Shown here: one piece after another, positions 11,801-22,784 of the stretch
How positions within the stretch are numbered: position 1 is the first letter of the stretch
How the letters are laid out: each line of letters starts with the position of its first letter
Assembly: GCF_025766255.1 (NCBI RefSeq)
Contig: NW_026516672.1
Coordinates: 620,001 to 684,000 of the forward strand
Direction: 5' to 3'
Length of the DNA stretch: 64,000 nucleotides
Source of the DNA: Zychaea mexicana
Taxonomy: Eukaryota > Mucoromycota > Mucoromycetes > Mucorales > Lichtheimiaceae
Made by a program: the position numbers and the translations under genes
Notes under the pieces: model-generated
Told to the model about the DNA's origin: nothing
Seen by the model: the letters and a program-made list of their open reading frames with translations, nothing else
Database searches by the model: none

Positions 11801-12147
11801 TTTGAATCGATCAAAAAGTTGACGGTGTCCATGGCTGCAAGAACTTGCGGTGACTTGATCTTTTTAGCAAACAGCTCGGACGACACAGCGCTATACAAGT
11901 GGCAGGTCTTGAGTGCGCGCACACCATAGTTGTTGGCATACTCAGCCGCTTGCTGGGCATAGGTTTGTCGCTCGTCGTCACTTTGAGCCGAGAAAAGCTT
12001 CTTGAGTAACTCTTTCGCATCATTGGCTTCCTTCTCACCAATGCGAATGCGTTTCGTCTTCATAAGTTGGGCAAGGGAGCGAAGCTTGCTTTCATCAGCT
12101 GCTGCTGCTGCGCCTGTGGCCGTGCTCGTACCAGGTTGAAATGACAT
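8899..12147 (-). CDS. TEF3: Translation elongation factor 3 (eEF3), ABC-F ATPase
   Basis: This cytosolic ribosome-bound ATPase helps release deacylated tRNA from the E site and is essential in fungi. The single 1082-residue frame is slightly longer than the roughly 1044 residues of yeast. An N-terminal HEAT-repeat region (about 20-330) is followed by a four-helix region and two ABC domains. Domain 1 has GPNGCGKST, LSGGWKMKLALA and LLLDEPTNHLD. Domain 2 has GPNGAGKST, LSGGQKVKLVIGAA and LVLDEPTNYLD. A chromodomain-like insert (YEYEVHWVGKSSIENSWIP) sits in domain 2, as is usual for eEF3. The C-terminus is a Lys-rich tail ending YSDEDEW. The ATG at 12147 opens MSFQPGTSTATG, with no better start upstream. 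No intron is needed. The end of STE50 lies 234 bases upstream on the same strand. Confidence 0.97.
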   Translation of the reverse strand: MSFQPGTSTATGAAAAADESKLRSLAQLMKTKRIRIGEKEANDAKELLKKLFSAQSDDERQTYAQQAAEYANNYGVRALKTCHLYSAVSSELFAKKIKSPQVLAAMDTVNFLIDSNDVLHGQLEPHLATLIAPLLDLQGDKQQKTKDTAVELAMRLVTHLNPTATRPIIHVCFGGLENSRKWPTKMLSLKIIEELAQKNPMQLLACIPDIIPIVSDCMWDTKAEVKKAATKCMSTCCNLLDNKDIERFIPAVIECINHPDNVPETIHQLGATTFVQEVDAATLALMVPLLARGLRERQTAIKRKSAVIIDNMSKLVDDPDVAAPFLPVLLPALDNVKDVVADPECRSQVEKALATLKRVGGGEQTVLSITEKRDKVTKTLDHLMPTKLDGFWAPVRKYMVELAVALSLAKDFSKKSWVDAIAPHAGTWLLVSGRESGDWGEEQEKESEKLALAALSHCEEAVAVHTGEEEDDDEGEELCNCEFSLAYGAKILLNRTALKLKRGRRYGLCGPNGCGKSTLMRAIANEQLEGFPPKSVLKTVYVEHDIDGSEADTGLVDFIAQSKGVEYSNKDEIAKILRDYGFSEDMVKYQNIGSLSGGWKMKLALARAMLMNADILLLDEPTNHLDVVNVAWLENYLLGLKHVTSIIVSHDSGFLDHVCSDIIHYEGNYKLKRYKGNLSEFVKKVPRAQSYYSLEAAQITFRFPEPGYLEGVKTKERAILKMKDVDFQYPGSSRKQLKNITMQCSLSSRVAVIGPNGAGKSTLIKLLTGEVEPQSGTVWKHPNLRIAYVAQHAFHHIEKHLDITPNEYIQWRYATGEDREELEKVDRVVTEEEEKQMSQAFVIDGEKRVVEEIVGRRKLKQSYEYEVHWVGKSSIENSWIPRNRLEAMGFGKKIAEVDAQEAHKMGLTRPLTAKEIEKHLTEVGLEPEFATHSRIRGLSGGQKVKLVIGAAMWNRPHMLVLDEPTNYLDRESLGALASAIREYGGGVVIVTHNREFSEALCSEVWKVDDGNLVASGHNWVSGQGTTVVKEEEQEDMVDAQGNTIKAVKKKEKLSSKELRKKKKERMERRKRGEEVYSDEDEW

Positions 12148-12381
12148 AACGTTGAAGAGAAATGAACCAAGAACGAGTCAATTGCTATGGCATTGGTATT
12201 TTTTATAGTTCGAGGTTTTCGAAATCTGAAACCCCTGCTATCGCTGTCGTGCGTTGCATAATAGCAACGACACACTCTCTCTCTGTGTGTATCGATAGTA
12301 GTTTCCAAAAATAGCATAGACAAAATTACGTTGACAATGTATAAAATATATATAGTCCAAATGATGCTTTGTATAGAGAGA

Positions 12382-14487
12382 TCATTTGTCGTTTTGATTA
12401 TTATTCTGGTCCATCATGATTGTGTAGATTGCGTTGGCTATACCGCTCTCGAGGCCAAGTTCACTAAGAAAATTATCCGAAGGTTTTCTATTTATAGTAC
12501 CCGCGCGCTTGACAGCTGGCGGGGTCACTGTTGTGGTGGCGGATGGAGTATTGGTCGTAGGTGCTGGTGCTGGTGCTGATGGTGCTTGTGAAGAAGATGT
12601 TTCGGATGAGTTTGTCAGAGTATTATTAGTGGCCGTAGTAGTGGATGACGAAGGTGGTGTGTTTGTTGCTGACGAAGTCGAGGGCGTGGGCGTAGATATA
12701 GAGGATGACATGACGGGGACAACTACTTCATATTCGACGCGACCGTACGTGATCGCTGTCTTTGGATGATCCAATTGCCCTTTTTTGCTACTATTGCTTC
12801 CACTACTGGTGCTATGTTGAGGATGAGCAGATCGCGCGTTGCTGCTGTGGCTATGCTGGTCGTCGTCGACAATGTATGATGGAGGTGTTGGCCGTGGCGC
12901 TGGTCGTGGTGACGTAAACGCTGTTGATTGCGCTTGTGATGGAATGAATGGCTTGTTATCCTTTACATGCTTCAACACAAATACCGGATTTTGTTTCGCC
13001 TCCTTTAATTTTTGCGATATCCTTAGCGGTTTTTCATCGTATCCCAACGCTCGTTCTACAAGCATTCTCAATAAGAGTCGTTGCAGACACGGAAGATTAT
13101 AAAACTAGCAACAGGTTACCTTGCATGTTATCATGACTACCGTACTGGATCCACAAGGAATACTGCTGCCAGTCGTCCATGACGTTATATTTTTTCAACG
13201 CAGAAGTGATAACTTTGGAGCACGGATCATCTAGCAAAAGCCGTACATTTTTGGATGACTCTAGCTCGACTTTGGAGCTGTTGGATAACTTCTCGCCGTA
13301 TACTTTGATAGCGCCGCCATCGTTTATCGTCACGCTCGGCGAGTATTTGAGCTGATGATGAGGCTGCGTAAAAAATGATAAACACAAATGACCAACTTTT
13401 GTCAAATCACAGCGCTGAAGGAATGTCAATTACCTCGTCGCTCGGGGTTCTTGAACAGGATGATTTGTCGTGGTGTGACGAGGAAGAAGATGTGGCGCCA
13501 TTGTTGAAATAGTCTGTTGCTGCGTGTAACGTTGAAGTAGGAGGAGTCAGCAGGTGCCCTGACTTGTGCTGCACGCCATTTACAAAATGAGAGTGGCTTT
13601 TTTGCATGATAGGCGGTGTCGAAGGTGATTTGTCGATCTCAAACGTAGGAAGAGGCTGTATAACCATTGAATCATTCATAAATCGCTTGATCGTAGTATT
13701 ATTCGCTCCAAGGCAACTCTTCTTTCTTTTATTCTTGTTACCTTTTTATCCTTGAACATTCGATTCATTTCTTCACGTAGTCGGTGTAATTCATAAGTCA
13801 CTCGGCCGAAGTCTTCGGTAAGTTGTTTTAAATGTCCATCTAGGATAGACATACACATGAGTATGTGATTCTTCCTCACGCCTGAGGCATGGATTACTCA
13901 CCTCGTTCTTGAAATGCAGCCTCGATTTTTCGATAATCAGCCATCCCGTTTTGTCCGAGCCAATCCTATATGCGTATTGAATGCCGTTCCACATAGACAA
14001 CATACATATTAATGAGTATCCACAACAAGTTATTCAAACAAAATATGCTCAGTGATATGTTACATTTTCATATAAAACAGCTATCGTCCGTTTGTTTCGG
14101 GTTTAAGTTACAAATTAATACACTTAGAACGTTTTTTTCTTACAAAATAATAACAATATGACTTACTCGGAGGAACGTAATCCCATTCGTTTAACGGTAT
14201 GCGCCAAAGGGCTTTGAGGGTATATATGTGTTTAAGAATGTCCATTCGCTGTCCAACCGAGTGCATGGATAAATCCTTGAGCGTTTCGTGATCAAGATTG
14301 ATTAAAACATCTCCAGTGATGCCGTGTTCTATTTTGCGAGAAAACAGCAACTGAGTGAGCCATTTTAATATAAACAATGGGGTTCGATAACAGAAATACC
14401 TTTGAATTGCTTTTCATAAGCCGAGTATCCTATTGATGCCAACCATTTGTTCACCTTGTTCTCATCCCACTGAAGCACATTCTCCAT
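12382..14487 (-). CDS. STE50: Ste50-like SAM and Ras-association adaptor
   Basis: Ste50 links Cdc42-type GTPases and the MAPKKK Ste11 in mating, filamentation and osmostress MAPK pathways. My eight-exon model is 14487-14400, 14328-14167, 14080-14064, 13965-13902, 13839-13742, 13685-13434, 13363-13120 and 13055-12382. It closes in frame at 532 residues. Residues about 3-75 form a SAM domain (ENVLQWDENKVNKWLASIGY, ...ITGDVLINLDHETLKDLSMHS). A coiled-coil-like region (HLKQLTEDFGRVTYELHRLR) follows. Residues about 228-335 form a Ras-association domain (AIKVYGEKLS ... RALGYDEKPLRISQKL). The C-terminal third is Ser/Thr/Pro-rich and low complexity. The third exon is only 17 bases and is inferred from frame. 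The acceptor of exon 6 is an unusual AAG. The start at 14487 faces the mini-verprolin start 151 bases away. Confidence 0.85.
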
Positions 14488-14638
14488 ATTGTTTTAACCT
14501 AAAACCAGACAAGTGTGTTCGAGTCGTTCAGGGTCGGAGTGCTGCCTATTTGCTATTTTAGTGGTTTTTTATTTGGCAGGCTGCTGGGTGCTTTAAATCG
14601 TTTCTCTCTCTCGCATTTTATTTTATCAACGACGAGCC

Positions 14639-15049
14639 ATGCGGCGCTCAGTACCACCACCACCTCCCACACGAGGAACTCCTCCACCTTCTTCACCTGC
14701 TACGAACAACAACGCCAGTGGAAGCAACATGGAATCCCCACACTTGCGATTGAGCACGATTCCTGTTCAGTCAACGTATGCCTCCTTTGACGTCGAGATT
14801 CCCGAGCCTCCACAAACCGAAGCGGGCAAATGGACTTTCCATTCGCAAAAGGATTTCCCACCACCTCCACCATTCGAAAAAAAGCTGCGACGATACCCCA
14901 CAGGAGCAGAAACTGGCTGTTGTAAGTGAAGCTTTCTGCAGAATGTTTCAATGTACTGTGTGATATAAGTAGTGATGTGATATAGTGCTAACTGGTGCTT
15001 TCAATTAGCCATACCCATCGACCTTTCACACTTGACCGCTTACAATTAA
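14639..15049 (+). CDS. Mini verprolin/WIP-like protein
   Basis: Verprolin/WIP proteins bind WASP and actin and promote Arp2/3-driven actin patches. Exon 1 (14639-14921) starts MRRSVPPPPPTRGTPPPSSP, is Pro/Ser-rich, and contains GKWTFHSQKDFPPPPPF, close to the WASP-binding motif of WIP (known pattern W/F-T/x-F-H-x3-D-L-P-P-P-x-P-F). Exon 2 (15009-15049) after a GTAAGT..TTAG intron with a GCTAAC branch gives SIPIDLSHLTAYN, so the end reads RRYPTGAETGCSIPIDLS, like fungal verprolin tails. The total is about 107 residues. Full verprolins are several hundred residues and have N-terminal WH2 actin-binding motifs; none is visible here, and upstream DNA is the 151-base shared promoter with STE50. It could be a short WASP-binding paralog or a 3' remnant. 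Confidence 0.6.
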
Positions 15050-17743
15050 CTTTTGATATCCGCACCACCACAAACCTTTTTCGATTGTTTTCGGTCAAGA
15101 TTTTAGCTCATCAAGCTTCTAGACACCCTCTGTTAAATGCTCACACGCGCCATTTATTTTACGATCAGAATAAACTTTACTATGCACACGCTGTCCCTCT
15201 CTTTTGAGTACAATAGGATTGATTTGAGCTTTGAGGCTGCTAATTGAAGAGCGCGATCTGAACGATAAATGACGAACGAGCTTTTTTTTTTGGAGAACTG
15301 ACATCCCTGGGGTTACCAGAGCATGCTGTCCGCTTAACCCAGTATTATAACATACATCCAGAAACTGATCTTGTTCCGAGAAGGTCAGGACAGCGTGTTT
15401 GGTCCGGCGAATAGCCAGCGATGGATGATTCTTATGGGACGGTACATATGGTATTGTCTGACGATTCTTTAGGGTTGTCTTCCTTCTTGAATGTCCATAG
15501 TTTGATGCAGATCTTGCTGGCTTGGTGGTCTGTACTCCGTATTGATGCCTTGGTAAAGGCCGTGCGGTCTTGATTGTCCGGCATGGACTAGCGACTCATG
15601 GTGGTAGAGAACAAAAAGGAAAGAGAGAAACCACGAGTGTGTACCATGTGTACTGACCAGAGGAGCTGGTGTGCCAAGCCTTGAATAGATAATGACCATT
15701 CATAGAATAGAGTCTTGCACGAACAGAATAATGACTATAGTAAAAGTCTTATAGTGGGAATGAATACATAAGCCCTCAACCATTGACCGCGCCCCCCAAT
15801 CCGCCCCATCCAATCCAACAAAAAGAACAAGCGCATTTTTTCAAATAAGCAAGGTATTAGAAACAGAAGGCGAGCCAATTATAAAGCATCCCGATAGAAG
15901 TCTTATGAACTATAGAACAAAGAAACAAAACATTCAGCATTTTTGACAAACTCTCTCTCATATCACAGCCACTGAAGCCATCACCATCCTAATTTCAACA
16001 CCAACCAGTAGAAGCACGTATTCACTGTCAATCCTTACACCAGCTGTGAAGCATTGGAGACCGCCGTCCGTTTCGTGTAATCGCCACTGTCCATCCAATA
16101 ATCCATCCCCCTTTTCTTTCCAGCCCACTCCTTCCTTTGCTGAGAATTTGCAGGTTGAAAGACGGGTAAGACTGATATTAGATGCCAAGGAGCAGGATAA
16201 TCAACCTAGCCCTTGAGATATGATGAGAGAAGAAGAATAAAGGAACAATCAGGAAGCTTGTTGAAAGTTGAGCTAAGTGGGGATCGGAAGGAAGTAAGGG
16301 TAAAGAGTAAGTATGAGGGAAGCAAGTGTTTTTGGAACGTTGCATTTACCGTTTAGTGCTATACGATGATGGCACATTATACCATAGTAGTAGGCACAGG
16401 CAAACTTGACAGCAACAAGGGCAACAAAAGAGGACGAACATGACTATGAGAAACGGCAGCTTGGAGAAGATGATCACGACAGCAGACCTATTCCTTGGCA
16501 TCAAAGGATGATTGCCTTGCTTGAAAAACAAGGAAAGTGCAGTTTCTTTGTATGTGCATTTTGATTGAAAAGAATGCTTGTGGTATTCGTAAAGAAGAAG
16601 AGAAGGCAAGAGATGCGATAAACGGGCTTCAGAAGTTTGATTATAGAGTCTCCATCCTTTATGCATTCTGCTTCCATACCAACTGAATCATATTATGAGC
16701 CGATGACAAACGTTTGTTAGGATGACTGGTCCAGATGAAAAGGTTATGTGGGATCGAAACACGGAAGCTTTATTGACTGTCTTTTAGCATCTAGTCTCGT
16801 GTGAATGTACAAGATCCCAAAAGGCACTTCAACCAACTGAGCTCCTCTTAGAGCATATGTACCGGAACATCCGTAGTTGATAGAGCACATTACATTCTGT
16901 TGTATCAACGCGTACTTGTATGTATGTATGTATGTATTTCACTCGAAACTACGATCAAGTGAGAAAAAAAAGTAATGCTTTTGTTATGCGATATGACCAG
17001 ACACGCAAACTTGTCAAGAAGCATTACAGAACAGCGGTTCACCGTTGTGTGCTAGGTCTGCAGAAAATAATAGTCTGTATCGATAAGCAGGAGACCAGAA
17101 CATAACAATAAGCAGGCGAAAATCTAGGAACGAAGTCGTACACGCTTCTCACTGGAGCACGTTTTGTGTCCCCCTAGAGTATGTCATCGCCACGAGCTTC
17201 TTCTAGTTGATTGCCAAAGACTACCAGACTACATGCAAACTATCATCGAAGGACGGAAACTGTAGCGCCAAGCAATAAGCAGAACCGGCAGCTAATACCA
17301 TTGTATATTACCAAAGTCTTCAATACGGAGAGCTCATAATTCAATTAGAGCAGTTGTTGTTTGTGGTACAGAGGCCTATAATAAATATGCGACACAAAAT
17401 CCATGTGCATCATCAAAATTCCAAAAAAAGGGGGCGAGAGAGAGAAAAAAATACATTACAAAGGAGGTTGGTCGTGTTTCTTTTTGGTACAAAGTAGGAT
17501 ATAGATATGAGATAGAACGAGAAAGAAGAGGAGTTGGAGTATACGTTAATAAATGGAAGATTCTGAGCTATGCGGTCTGTTGAGAGAGGAATAAAAAAGA
17601 CTAAACGTAGTAGGAGTCTGGAGAGAGGAGGAAAGCTTATATGTGGGGACGTGTGCTAATGGTGTGTGTGTGTGTGTGTGATAGCAGAGTTATTATAAGA
17701 GGCGGAGGGACGTAGTTCTGTGTATGTGTGTCTGTATATGCGT
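15050..17743. other. No assignable gene; fragmentary coding-like segments
   Basis: Several open segments look coding but do not assemble. Plus strand 15960-16173 reads ...FSFQPTPSFAENLQVERR up to a GTAAGA donor. Plus strand 16385-16550 after CATAGTAG reads KEDEHDYEKRQLGEDDHDSR and WHQRMIALLEKQGKCSFF. Plus strand 16574-16685 reads NACGIRKEEEKARDAINGLQ, but in a shifted frame. On the minus strand 15655-15119 has about 150 codons without an ATG, and 16188-15958 has a 76-codon frame. A (GT)n microsatellite is at 17661-17680. A gene with unrecognised exons or a decayed gene is possible. Confidence 0.3.
17661..17680. repeat. (GT)n microsatellite
   Basis: Ten GT units just 3' of the coiled-coil gene, in its likely 3' untranslated region. 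Confidence 0.9.
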
Positions 17744-19449
17744 CTAGGCAATGACGACCTTGCCTTTTTCGAGGAAGCCATGTTCTCCGTCACCTCCCAC
17801 AAACGCAGGGCAAATGCAGAATCGGACAATTCCGGAAGTCTTGCCCTTGACATCCACCATGGTTTCTTCATCAAACTCTTCTTCGCCTTCCTTGGTATCC
17901 AGCGTCGAAATATCAACCTCCTGTCCACGCATAGCAATAGCCAACTTCATTGCCTTGTCTACAATATCGGTCACCTTGGCATAATAGCGCTTCTCCTCAT
18001 CCACACTGGCGTCGTTTTCGCGCAAGAAGGGTTCGTAAACGTCGGCCAGATCGTTGTAGATCAAATCAATAACCTTTTTTCTTTCAACCTGGCCCGCCTG
18101 ATACAATTCTGTGTCCTTTCCACTCTTGGCCACAATGGCAGCCAGTTGCTGTCGAAGACGCACCGGGAACTCGGAGCCGTGGGCAGTGAGCCACTGCGTT
18201 ACCGACTCATAGGCATCGTTGATTTCCAGACCAGGATACAACGGACATCGGAAGATATGCTGTACCAAGTGCTCGTGGACCAGCTTTTCTGCCAACAAGT
18301 TGATATGCGACGGCTCAAGCTCGGTGACACCGAGATGAGGCCATTTGTGTGCGAACTTGTCTGTTGCCGTCTGCTTGTCGGCCTTCTTGTTGAGGGTCAT
18401 GATAATGCGCGCGATCGAGTATTTCAACAGCTTGAACGTATCGCGGATAGTGGAAAGATCGTCGTCCGTGGCTCGAATAGCGCGTGTGTGATCAAAGAAT
18501 CGATGTTCGATCTGAGCATATTCTTGCTCTTGTGTCTGAACCTGACGTTTGGTTTCTTCAAGCTGGAACTGTAAGCCTTGCTTCTTTTCAGCTTCGGCCA
18601 TAACTTCCTTTTGCATCCGGGCAATGGCTTGATTCACTTGCTCTAATTCGCGCAAAAGCTCTTGGGCTTCGGGCGACAGGTCTTCGCTGTTGTAGTGATT
18701 GTGCAGGTCATCGGCTGCTGCTGTGGGATCCAAGGGTCGGGCATCATCTGTTGCAGCTGCTAACATGTCGAGAACTGATGAAGGTCGAGGTTCGGGTGAA
18801 TTATCGTCTAAACGAACTATGGAAAAGAGGTATTAGGGAAGTTGGATGAGCAAACTGATGAGAAAGGGAGAAGGAGAAGGCAAAAAAAGAGAAGGTGGGC
18901 TACTCGTCCTCTAACCCCCCCCCTCTTTCACTCTTGCTTTTTCGCTATATGACGCTTGTCCCTGCTTGATTATACTTTCGCTTCTGGACCTCCCCCCAAA
19001 AATAATAACCTTCCCCTGTCGTACGAACAATATATGTATAACCTACCATTACTGCTATCCACAAGCCCGCCACTTCTTTCGCCATAGTACGAAGTAGCCT
19101 GCGAGGCTGGGCGGTCGAGTGGATCCTCCTGTAACGATGCCGGGATGGATGCCCGATCCCAACCGCGTTGGCTGTTTGCTGAAGAAAATGAGCGAGGCTC
19201 TTCGCGTGGACCCGCCACTTTATGCCCATTGTCCGTGTCTTTATGTTGCTTTTTTCCAAAAAGACCGCGCATCTTATTGCCTGCATTGCCCAAATTGTTC
19301 TTTACTGTCTTTGTTCGGGTTATTGTCTTTGACGGCGCGGGCTGAGGCTGCTGCTGTTGCTGGTGTTGGTGATGACTCTCTCTAAAGTTGGCTTCACTGT
19401 TGGGAATGCCTTCATGCGGAGGCGGATGTGGTGGAAAGCTGCTCGACAT
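17744..19449 (-). CDS. Uncharacterised coiled-coil protein
   Basis: No function that I can name. Exon 1 (19449-19047) codes a low-complexity start (MSSSFPPHPPPHEGIPNSEA, Gln-rich stretch, then basic NKMRGLFGKKQHKD). Intron 19046-18817 is long for this locus (229 bases). Exon 2 (18816-17744) restores the frame, giving 491 residues. About residues 170-225 form a coiled coil (LSPEAQELLRELEQVNQAIA ... QFQLEETKRQVQTQEQEYAQ). A folded region follows with HINLLAEKLVHEHLVQHIFR, CPLYPGLEINDAYESVTQWL and a C-terminal GIVRFCICPAFVGG...EKGKVVIA. There is no signal peptide or membrane segment. It resembles conserved fungal hypothetical proteins by memory only. A 284-codon frame on the opposite strand is its antisense shadow. 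Confidence 0.75.
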
Positions 19450-20142
19450 GGTGCATATGTTTTAAACACTTGAAAAAATAAAAGTAAAAGGGAGAAAAGG
19501 GCTGGTTTCGAGAAAGCACAAAGGTACACAACGAAACAGGGAAAGGCTTTAAATTTGTAAAAATAGCCTGTCGGCCAATAGCGTTGCATTTCACTAAAAG
19601 AGGATCGTCGGGAACGAAATAAGTTATTGTGCCTGGATGTCGCGCTTCACTCGAGAAGGTGTGTGTTCCCAAATCCGCCGACGTGTTTGTCTTGTTTTTC
19701 ACCTCGCTGAATCATCATGGTTCCAGACACATTCCATGTCATTACTAACTTTGGAAATACATAGCCTCATCTGTTATGCAGTAGTACCCATGGTGATAAA
19801 TGCGGTTGCCAAGATGACAAACGCGGATGTTGCGACGACGACGACGACGACGACGACGACAGCAACTCGCTGCTATGTACATTATAGCCATCATCATCAT
19901 CGTTGTCGTCATTATCAGCATGATAGAATCTATGCTTAAACATCCCTCTTGAGGATGCAGCAAAACGTCATCATTTATTCACCTTAACCTGACTTGATTC
20001 ACCTTGTTTTTATGAGCTCGCCGTATAAAAGAGGCGCTCATTCATGTTCCACTCCAGAGCCTTTTATCCTTCTTCCTCTTCTAGACAACTTGCACTACTA
20101 CTTCTTACCTCTCTCTCTATAACAAAAACTATAAAGTGAATA
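19450..20142. other. Intergenic; divergent promoters
   Basis: It separates the minus-strand coiled-coil gene from the plus-strand catalase. A (GAC)n tract lies near 19836-19860. The catalase TATA box is listed separately. No coding signal. Confidence 0.6.
20024..20030 (+). promoter_or_regulatory. TATA box of the catalase gene
   Basis: CGCCGTATAAAAGAGGCG lies about 113 bases before the ATG at 20143, in a pyrimidine-rich promoter. It fits a strongly or stress-induced gene. Confidence 0.55.
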
Positions 20143-22784
20143 ATGTGTGATCAAGCTGCTTTTCAAAACGACACAGCCAAGAAATGTGGCAGCGGTGAAG
20201 AGGCTGTCAGAAAGCGATTCGAAGCATTCTCGATTGACCACAAGAACACTCAAGAGACCACCAGCTTTGGCACCAAGGCTGACAACAGAAACACGCTTAA
20301 AGCCGGGTGTCAAGGGCCAGCCTTGTTGCAAGATTTTGCCTTCCGCGAGAAAATAATGCACTTTGGTAAGAACTGAATACTAGAGCCTTTCAGCCACGCT
20401 GATATACATATATAGAGAGAGAGAAAGAAACTCATGGTCATGCCATCTTCTATATCATATAGATCACGAAAGAATCCCAGAACGTGTTGTGCATGCTCGT
20501 GGTGTTGGCGCCCATGGTTTTTTTGAAGCGTACAAGGACTGGTCTGACTTGACTGCCTCCGACTTCTTGCGCAATACGGGAAAGAAGACGCCCGTCTTTG
20601 TGCGTTTTTCAACGGTGTTGGGCTCGCGTGGTTCGCCCGATACTGTCAGAGATGTCCGTGGTTTTGCCACCCGTTTCTACACCGATGAGGGTCTCTTTGA
20701 CTTGGGTAAGAAGCAAATAAAACCATTGTCTCGGCTCGTTTTGTTTCAAAAACAAGGATTGATTTCATCTTGAGCTCACATTGACGATGACGGAAATTTT
20801 CCGTCTTTTTGTTAAAACTAATTAGTTGGCAACGTCATTGCTCCGTTCTTCGTGCATGGTAAAGTAATCTATTTTTCATTAAGTGATACAGCAACTTAAT
20901 CTCACAGAGAGAGAGAGAGAGAACTCATGCATGAATGTTGTCTGTTTTAATAACAACAATAGATGCCATCAAGTTCCCTGATGTAAGTCAGCATAAGGCT
21001 ATTTTTATAATCCTTTGTCTACCGCCACTTACTGACTATTGTTTGTTAACATCAATTTTAGATCATCCATTCTGGCAAGCCCCACGCAAGTACTGAAGTC
21101 CCTCAAGCCGGTACTGCTCATGACACTGCTTATGACTTTTTTGGAAGGTAGGGGTTTTCTCCGAAAACTAGAAGTCTGCGTAGAGCTTTATACACTGACT
21201 ATTATTGCAGCTTCCCCGAAACGGTCCACACTGTCCTTTGGGCTTTGAGTGGTCGTGGTCTTACCAAGAGTTTCCGTCAAGTAGATGGTTTTGGTGTCCA
21301 CACGTAAGTGCCTACATAACAAAGTCATCTATTCATTTTATTAAGCAGTTGTTGGCCATACCATGGTATACAGTTTCCGCTTGATCAACGAACAAGGCAA
21401 GGCAGTATTCGTCAAGTTCCACTGGAAGCCATTGCAGGGTCTTTCCAACCTCTTGTGGGACGAAGCCCAAAAGATCCAAGGCAAGAACATTGACTTCCAC
21501 CGTACGGATCTCTACACAGCCATTGAAAAGGGCGACTATCCCGAGTACGAGTTGGGCGTGCAAATTATCAAAGAAGAAGATGCAGACAAGCATCCATACT
21601 TGCTCGACCCGACCAAGATTGTGCCCGAGTCAGTCGTGCCTGTAACTCCCTTGGGCAAGATGACGTTGAACCGCAACGTTGATAACTTCTTCGCCGAGAC
21701 GGAACAAGTCACCTTTTGCGTATCCAATGTGGTGCGCGGCATAGGCTTTACCAACGACTCTTTGCTGCAAGGCCGTTTGATGAGTTATGTAGACACCCAA
21801 TTGAATCGTATGAATTCTGCCAACTTTATGCAGCTGCCCATCAACCGTCCTGTGAATGCCGTCCACAACAACCAGCGCGACGGATTCATGCAGTCAACGA
21901 TCCACAAGGGCGATGTGACATACTATCCGAACCATCTCCAGGGTAACGCACCCGAGATTGCTGAGCCATCCCAAGGCGGCTACATGGAGTATCCTGAAAA
22001 GATAGACGGCGTCACCAAGATCCGCGAGCAAGTGCCTACGGTTGAAGACCATTACTCGCACGCCCAGATCTACTGGAACTCGTTGACGGATTATGAGAAG
22101 CAACAGACCGTCGATGGCTTGCGCTTCGAAGTCGGCAAATCCATTGACTTGGGCGTCCGTAAGCGCATGATCGATGTCCTCAACCATGTGGACAACAGCT
22201 TGGCTCGTCGCGTGGCATTTGCCGTCAATGTCCCGTTGCCCGACAAGGTCGCCGACAACCCAGGTCACAAGTCCGTCGGCTTATCCATTGAGGAACGACC
22301 CCATCCTCCCCACATCAGAACCAAGACCGTTGCCATTCTTACGGCACCTGGCACAGACGCCAAGGATGCTTCGGACATGTATGACTTTTTGAAAAAGGAA
22401 GGGGCCTATGTCGAATATGTCGGTCCGGCTTTGGGCAATGTGGACGGTCTCGAGATCACGCAAACATACACCACTGCAAGCTCAGTGCTTTATGACGCAG
22501 TTTATGTGCCTGATGGTGCGGAGGCGATCAAGAAGTTGACTTCAAAGCAGAGCTCTTTCCCTTACGATGAGCCCGTCGTGTTTGTCCTTGATGCCTTCCG
22601 TCACTGCAAGCCCGTTGGCGCCTCTGGTGCGGGTGCCGAGTTACTCAAGCTCGCCAAGGTCGAAGGCGGTGAAAAGGAGGGTGTGTTGGTCGGTCAACAT
22701 GCATCGGCACTTACTGAAGGCTTCAAAAAGGCTTTGATCCAGCAACGCTACTGGGCCCGCATGGCTTTGGATCCCCCAATCTAA
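20143..22784 (+). CDS. Large-subunit (clade 2) heme catalase
   Basis: Breaks down hydrogen peroxide. My seven exons are 20143-20365, 20463-20705, 20826-20858, 20963-20982, 21062-21147, 21211-21303 and 21374-22784; they close in frame at 702 residues, the size of HPII-type large catalases rather than the ~500 of small ones. The catalytic His is in RVVHARG (about residue 85), the active-site Asn in VGNVIAPFF (about 158) and the heme-ligand Tyr in RLMSY (about 371, with Arg about 367). The His-to-Asn spacing of 73 equals that of human catalase. The last ~170 residues ([20 protein letters not shown] onward) are the flavodoxin/DJ-1-like domain of this clade. No signal peptide is evident, so it is probably cytosolic. 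Exons 3 and 4 are only 33 and 20 bases. Confidence 0.95.

Noticed and set aside
17720..18574. 284-codon plus-strand open frame
   Set aside because: It lies fully antisense to the coiled-coil gene, which has a spliced in-frame partner exon, a coding-like composition and a coherent coiled coil. The plus frame has no domain.
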